A stretch of DNA of 9,446 nt. Origin: an uncultured Clostridia bacterium (GTDB taxonomy: Bacteria > Bacillota > Clostridia > Oscillospirales > Oscillospiraceae). The translations under genes and the position numbers were made by a program. The notes beneath the pieces are model-generated. The model did not search any database, was not told the origin of the DNA, and was given only the letters and a program-made list of their open reading frames with translations. The stretch lies in NCBI GenBank assembly GCA_946187475.1, contig CAMHRJ010000063.1, positions 1 through 9,446 on the forward strand. Reading direction: 5' to 3'. This document shows positions 6,537 to 9,446 of this stretch, one piece after another; position 1 is the stretch's first letter, and each line of letters opens with the position of its first letter.

Positions 6537-6556
6537 CAACATTAAACAGGATTAAA
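6537..6556. promoter_or_regulatory. Tandem 10-bp direct repeat downstream of regulator promoter
   Basis: CAACATTAAA (6537-6546) and CAGGATTAAA (6547-6556) are head-to-tail, agreeing at 8 of 10 positions. OmpR-family regulators bind tandem direct repeats of 10-11 bp. The site covers the expected transcription start of the regulator gene, where binding would favour repression. Candidate autoregulatory site only. Confidence 0.4.
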
Positions 6557-6559
6557 AGT

Positions 6560-6588
6560 ATTATATCATGTGCCGACGGATTTGTCAT
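6560..6588 (-). promoter_or_regulatory. Strong sigma-A promoter for the two-component operon
   Basis: Minus strand ATGACA (6583-6588, 5 of 6 to consensus), 17-base spacer, then a perfect TATAAT (6560-6565) preceded by TGA, giving an extended -10. The start would be near 6553, leaving a leader of about 60 bases before the response regulator. Confidence 0.8.
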
Positions 6589-6642
6589 TGGAAAAAGTGG
6601 GCCAAAAGCCTGAAATTCCTGCGAAAAACGGCCTCTGGAGCC

Positions 6643-6671
6643 TTGCAAAACGGGGGCTGGTGTGCTATTGT
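6643..6671 (+). promoter_or_regulatory. Candidate promoter for the plus-strand membrane protein
   Basis: TTGCAA (6643-6648) and TATTGT (6666-6671) are 17 bases apart, with TGC directly before the -10 (extended -10). It lies divergent from, and about 55 bases beyond, the two-component promoter. It also supports the ATG at 6727 rather than the in-frame ATG at 6568, which would be upstream of this promoter. Confidence 0.55.
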
Positions 6672-6726
6672 TGGGAGCGCGGCGGAATGCCGCGTGTTCC
6701 GATTATTGAAGTTCGAGGCAATCCCT

Positions 6727-7701
6727 ATGGATCGACGCTTTCTCATCAAAAATTTACTGGCTGTGGCCTTCGGCACGCTGATGGTGCTCACCAGTGAGCT
6801 GCTGCACACTCCGGCCATCCTGTTCCCGGAAATTCTGGCTCTGCTCACCGGTATGTGGGTCGCGCCCCGGATGCCCTGGCGGGTGCGCCGCTGGGAGATT
6901 CCGCCCCTGATGACGGTCTGCGCCGTCTGGGGCGCGGCACTTTCCCGATGGTCGCCGCTCGGTACCGCGTGGACGATCTGCATCGCCTTCGCGGGTGCGG
7001 CTTTGCTGCTGCTGGCGGTGCGCTCCACGCTGCTGCCGGTGCTCTCGGCCTGCATTCTGCCCATTCTGCTGGGCGAGCACTCCTGGGTGTACCCCGTGGC
7101 GGTGGCGGTGATGACCGTGCTGCTGTGCCTGGGCCAGACGCTGCTGGAGCGCTTTCAGCTCCGGAAGCCCCAGACCCCGGAGACCTGGCACTGGAACGGC
7201 AGGGAAGAGGCCCTGCGCTGGCCGGTGGCCATCGGCACCGTGACGGCTCTGGCGGCCGTGGGCGTGTCCCTGGGCGTGCCCTGTGTGGCGGCCCCGCCGC
7301 TGGCGGTGCTCCTCAGCGAGCTCTCCTTCCGGGAGAGTCCCGCCGCACCCTTCAGCATGCAGATCTGGGCCGGCACGGTCTGCTGCGCCGCAGCCGGTGC
7401 CATGGCCCGGTGGGTACTGTGTGTCCGGCTGGGCCTGCCGCTGACGGTGGCTGCCCTGGCGGCCTCTGCCATGGCCATGGCGATCTTTGCCCTGCTGCGC
7501 AGACCTTTCCCGCCCAGCGCCGCCCTGGCGCTGCTGCCCCTGCTGCTGCCGGAGACGCTGATTCCTACCTATCCCGCCCAGGTGGCGGTGGGCGGGCTGA
7601 TCTGCCTGCTGGCAGCCGGGTGCATCCGTCATGCAACCGCCGAAATGCCTGTTTTGCTGAAAGCGGGTACGGTCGGAAGCCATCTGGATCGTAAAAGGTA
7701 A
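6727..7701 (+). CDS. Polytopic membrane protein, HPP-like, internally duplicated
   Basis: The 324-residue protein is almost wholly hydrophobic, with roughly ten to twelve potential membrane segments and one hydrophilic loop at about 140-166. The two halves look homologous: residues 12-40 resemble 168-197 (GT...PA/PC...P-LA-LL), and 99-135 resemble 257-295 (VRSTLLPVLSACILPILL against LRRPFPPSAALALLPLLL). The second half recalls the HPP integral membrane family (PPSAALALLP, then a conserved Pro/Gly membrane segment), but this is a pattern judgement. Function unknown; a transporter is possible. I chose ATG 6727 because GAGG lies 8 bases upstream and a promoter precedes it; an in-frame ATG at 6568 would add 53 residues without membrane character. 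It is transcribed divergently from the two-component system and could be its target. Confidence 0.75.
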   Translation: MDRRFLIKNLLAVAFGTLMVLTSELLHTPAILFPEILALLTGMWVAPRMPWRVRRWEIPPLMTVCAVWGAALSRWSPLGTAWTICIAFAGAALLLLAVRSTLLPVLSACILPILLGEHSWVYPVAVAVMTVLLCLGQTLLERFQLRKPQTPETWHWNGREEALRWPVAIGTVTALAAVGVSLGVPCVAAPPLAVLLSELSFRESPAAPFSMQIWAGTVCCAAAGAMARWVLCVRLGLPLTVAALAASAMAMAIFALLRRPFPPSAALALLPLLLPETLIPTYPAQVAVGGLICLLAAGCIRHATAEMPVLLKAGTVGSHLDRKR

Positions 7702-7716
7702 AAGCTTCTGTGGGGA

Positions 7717-7747
7717 GCGCGAGGGGATGGGATTCCCCTCGCGTTTT
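7717..7747 (+). terminator. Intrinsic terminator after the membrane protein gene
   Basis: A 10-bp stem (7718-7727 with 7734-7743, CGCGAGGGGA/TCCCCTCGCG) has a 6-base loop and is followed by TTTT and, slightly later, TTTTT. It lies 16 bases after the stop codon on the plus strand. Confidence 0.85.
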
Positions 7748-7758
7748 CTGATCTTTTT

Positions 7759-7773
7759 GTCGGCAAAGCCGAC
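7759..7773. other. Small hairpin between two terminators
   Basis: GTCGGC (7759-7764) and GCCGAC (7768-7773) pair around AAA. There is no U-tract on the plus strand side, and on the minus strand A residues follow, so it is not a terminator on its own. Confidence 0.45.
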
Positions 7774-7779
7774 AAACAC

Positions 7780-7810
7780 AAAACCGCCCGTTTCTAATGC
7801 GGGCGGTTTT
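7780..7810. terminator. Bidirectional intrinsic terminator between convergent genes
   Basis: AAAACCGCCCG (7780-7790) and CGGGCGGTTTT (7800-7810) form a perfect 11-bp stem with a 9-base loop. Each strand ends the stem in TTTT, so it can terminate the minus-strand VTC/DUF4956 transcript and act as backup for the plus-strand gene. Confidence 0.85.
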
Positions 7811-7859
7811 GCTGTGAAGAGAAAAGAAGGAAGAAAAATGAAGAGAAAGAATGGATGAA

Positions 7860-8567
7860 TCAAAGTTCGGTGCTGGTGGTCACCTGCTTGGAGACGGAGA
7901 TCTCCAGATTGCCGTTGCGGATGCGGAGCTTGTCGATCATTTCCTTCTCCAGCGCCGGGTCCCGCAGGGTGAGGTCGTAGGTCAGGCGGAAGAGACTGCC
8001 CATGTTGGTGGTCTTCACCTGGGTCAGCTCGCACTGGCTGGTGTAAGCGCTGAAGATGTCGTCAAAGACGCTGGTGTAGTCCAGATCCTCGGGGATGGTG
8101 ATGCGCAGGGTCTTATAGAGCTGGGCGTTCTTCTTTGTGCCGAAGTCCAGGCGGTTGTAGAGCATGAGGATGGCGCTGAGGACCACCGTGAACACGGCGG
8201 CGTAGCCCAGATAGCCCATGCCGCAGATGAGACCCGCGCCCATGGCCACGAAGATGATGCCGATCTCCTTGGCGGTGCCGGGCACGGAACGGAAGCGCAC
8301 CAGGCCGAACACACCGGCCACGGCCACGCCGGCGCCGATGTTGCCGTTGACCATGAGAATTACCACGCAGACCACGGCCGGCAGCATGGCGACGGTGGCG
8401 ACAAAGCTGCGGGTGTAGCGGGTGCGGTACATGTAGGCGAAGGCCAGCACCAGACCGAGAATCAGCGCCACGCCCATGCACAGCAGGAAGCTTCCCGCGG
8501 AGATGCTGGTGGCGGCGGTGGTGTCAAAAAGGCCGGAGAACAGACTTGCGGCGGCGTTGTTAAGCAT
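7860..8567 (-). CDS. DUF4956 family membrane protein
   Basis: The 235-residue protein has four or five membrane helices in residues 25-137 and a soluble cytoplasmic C-terminal domain (about 140-235) with alternating strand-helix character. The sequence FGLVRFRSVPGTAKEIG (87-103) is the hallmark of DUF4956, here between membrane segments. The family is commonly encoded next to VTC-type polyphosphate polymerases, as it is here, but its biochemical role is not established; a membrane anchor, channel or translocation partner for polyphosphate is an inference. The ATG overlaps the stop of the VTC gene by 8 bases, with GGAG 9 bases upstream inside that gene. A bidirectional terminator lies about 50 bases downstream. 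Confidence 0.92.
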   Translation of the reverse strand: MLNNAAASLFSGLFDTTAATSISAGSFLLCMGVALILGLVLAFAYMYRTRYTRSFVATVAMLPAVVCVVILMVNGNIGAGVAVAGVFGLVRFRSVPGTAKEIGIIFVAMGAGLICGMGYLGYAAVFTVVLSAILMLYNRLDFGTKKNAQLYKTLRITIPEDLDYTSVFDDIFSAYTSQCELTQVKTTNMGSLFRLTYDLTLRDPALEKEMIDKLRIRNGNLEISVSKQVTTSTEL

Positions 8568-9279
8568 ATTTTCTCACTCCTTCGTGGTTGGGATAGATCA
8601 GATTCGCGTAGGCGGTGCCGTACTTGGAAAAGGACGTTTTGTAGATATGCTGGGCCGTGAGGAACCGGGTCATCCACAGGGGGATGCCGCCGGGGGTCTT
8701 CAGCTCCATGAGCACCATGCCGTCATCGAGCAGAGGTGTGCCCCAGGCGCCCTCCCGGAGAGAGAGATTCGTTTCCCGGGAGAGGATGTTCTCGTCGAAG
8801 GTCACGCGAAAGTCGCTGCCGTCCTTGGAGTAGTAGGCCTCCCGCTCGTAGCTCAGGAACACCACGGGTTTCAGCCCGTCGTAGTAATCCCGGACGTAGT
8901 CGATCTCCTCGGAGATCTGGGTGGGATTTTCCAGCGGCGCTTTGCCGCTGAGCCACTGCACGGCCTCCCGCTCGGGCAGGGAGATGCGGCGCTTGTAGAC
9001 CACGTCCTCGTATTTTTTCTTCAGCTCCACGAACACGGGACTCTCCTTTGTGGCGGTGCCGTAGCTGCGCACCCGGAGCTTTTCCTTGTAGGCGGGCTTT
9101 TCGATGCTGCGGCGGATGAGCCGGTAGCTGTCCGTGTCGAAATACAGGTTGCAGATGGTGGTGCGGCCGAACTGGTCCAGCGCCATATAGGGCGCCATGG
9201 CCTTCAGCAGCAGAGCCTTCTGCCGGCGGGTCAGCATATATTTGATCTCATAGCGTTTGAAGATTGCCTGGTATGCCAT
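8560..9279 (-). CDS. VTC-domain polyphosphate polymerase
   Basis: The 239-residue protein spans essentially one VTC (CYTH-like tunnel) domain. Basic and acidic tunnel residues expected for the family are visible: RYEIKY (E11, K13), KEKLRVRSY (K67, R69, R71), VELKKKY (E85, K87), YKRR (K96-R98), SYERE (R146), MELK (E192, K194) and FSKYG (K219). In the yeast VTC complex this domain makes polyphosphate from ATP; bacterial single-domain relatives are annotated as polyphosphate polymerase domain proteins. There is no SPX or membrane domain here, so the coupled DUF4956 protein probably supplies the membrane association. AAGGAGG lies 8 bases before the ATG. CotH-kinase-like genes, often near this pair in other Clostridia, are not in the window. 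Activity is inferred from residues and has not been shown for this protein. Confidence 0.9.
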   Translation of the reverse strand: MAYQAIFKRYEIKYMLTRRQKALLLKAMAPYMALDQFGRTTICNLYFDTDSYRLIRRSIEKPAYKEKLRVRSYGTATKESPVFVELKKKYEDVVYKRRISLPEREAVQWLSGKAPLENPTQISEEIDYVRDYYDGLKPVVFLSYEREAYYSKDGSDFRVTFDENILSRETNLSLREGAWGTPLLDDGMVLMELKTPGGIPLWMTRFLTAQHIYKTSFSKYGTAYANLIYPNHEGVRKYA

Positions 9280-9325
9280 GATCGTTGCCTCCTTGCGGTT
9301 TCTGGTGTCAGCTTACCATGGCAAC

Positions 9326-9347
9326 CCTAAAGGAAACTTAAAGGAAA
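9326..9347. promoter_or_regulatory. Tandem 11-bp direct repeat upstream of VTC gene
   Basis: CCTAAAGGAAA (9326-9336) and CTTAAAGGAAA (9337-9347) are adjacent and agree at 10 of 11 positions (minus strand TTTCCTTTAAG then TTTCCTTTAGG). The 11-bp period is that of Pho boxes and other OmpR/PhoB-family sites. It lies 47-68 bases before the VTC ATG, where an activator could replace a -35 box; no good sigma-A -35/-10 pair was found here. Confidence 0.5.
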
Positions 9348-9398
9348 AAAGATATTTGGATTTGTCGGGGAGTTGGATTTACGCAGAATCTAAAAAAG

Positions 9399-9446
9399 AA
9401 TGTCATTGCGAGCCAGTGACCGACGTCATCAGCTAACGCATAAGTT
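9399..9446. other. Possible truncated intergenic repeat at right edge
   Basis: From about 9401 (TGTCATTGCGAGCCAGTGAC) the sequence resembles a class of intergenic repeats I associate with gut Clostridia, but the partner arm would lie outside the window. Nothing coding is seen between 9280 and the right edge. Confidence 0.25.

Noticed and set aside
6568..6726. 53-residue N-terminal extension of the plus-strand membrane protein
   Set aside because: It overlaps the divergent two-component promoter and precedes the likely promoter of the gene itself; the ATG at 6727 has a better ribosome binding site and begins just before the first membrane helix.
6754..8034. Minus-strand open frame of 426 codons across the membrane protein gene and terminators
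   Set aside because: It runs through two terminators, is rich in Arg/Gln/Gly/His and overlaps the end of the DUF4956 gene in another frame.

Overview
This is a GC-rich window with short intergenic gaps, good Shine-Dalgarno sequences and overlapping gene pairs. The gene content (a sensory-type [FeFe]-hydrogenase with a SpoIIE-type phosphatase, a VTC/DUF4956 pair, and two-hairpin intergenic repeats) suggests an anaerobic Clostridia member, probably a gut Oscillospiraceae/Ruminococcaceae-type organism. The family-level placement is an inference from gene content and repeat style. Eight protein genes are complete: seven on the minus strand and one on the plus strand. No tRNA, rRNA, CRISPR array or insertion-sequence transposase was seen. 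No gene-free stretch exceeds 300 bases.

Layout by region. (1) 1-132: a truncated two-hairpin repeat at the left edge, then an intrinsic terminator. (2) 134-3011, minus: a [FeFe]-hydrogenase-like sensor (two ferredoxin-type clusters, degenerate H-cluster domain, extra FeS motif, PAS) whose stop overlaps the start of a SpoIIE/PP2C-type phosphatase by 8 bases. A candidate promoter and a 10-bp leader hairpin precede it. (3) 3115-4146, minus: mutY, with an 8-8-8 inverted repeat just before its start. (4) 4147-4439: an intergenic gap dominated by a ~190-base imperfect palindrome made of nested hairpins. (5) 4440-6492, minus: an OmpR-family response regulator followed by its histidine kinase, again overlapping by 8 bases; the kinase has an acidic extracytoplasmic segment containing a 21-bp tandem repeat. 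(6) 6493-6726: a divergent promoter region. (7) 6727-7701, plus: a polytopic membrane protein that looks internally duplicated and HPP-like. (8) 7702-7859: hairpins and terminators between convergent genes. (9) 7860-9279, minus: a VTC-domain polyphosphate polymerase followed by a DUF4956 membrane protein, also with an 8-base overlap, preceded by a tandem 11-bp direct repeat.

How the genes may work together. The hydrogenase-like protein lacks several residues needed for fast H2 catalysis and carries a PAS domain, so it fits a redox or H2 sensor better than a metabolic enzyme. The tightly coupled phosphatase is the obvious output partner. The two-component system and the VTC/DUF4956 pair are separate transcription units; no link between them is shown, although both upstream regions carry direct repeats of the kind OmpR-family regulators bind. 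The most unusual non-coding structure is the palindromic repeat at 4211-4404, with a related partial copy at the left edge.
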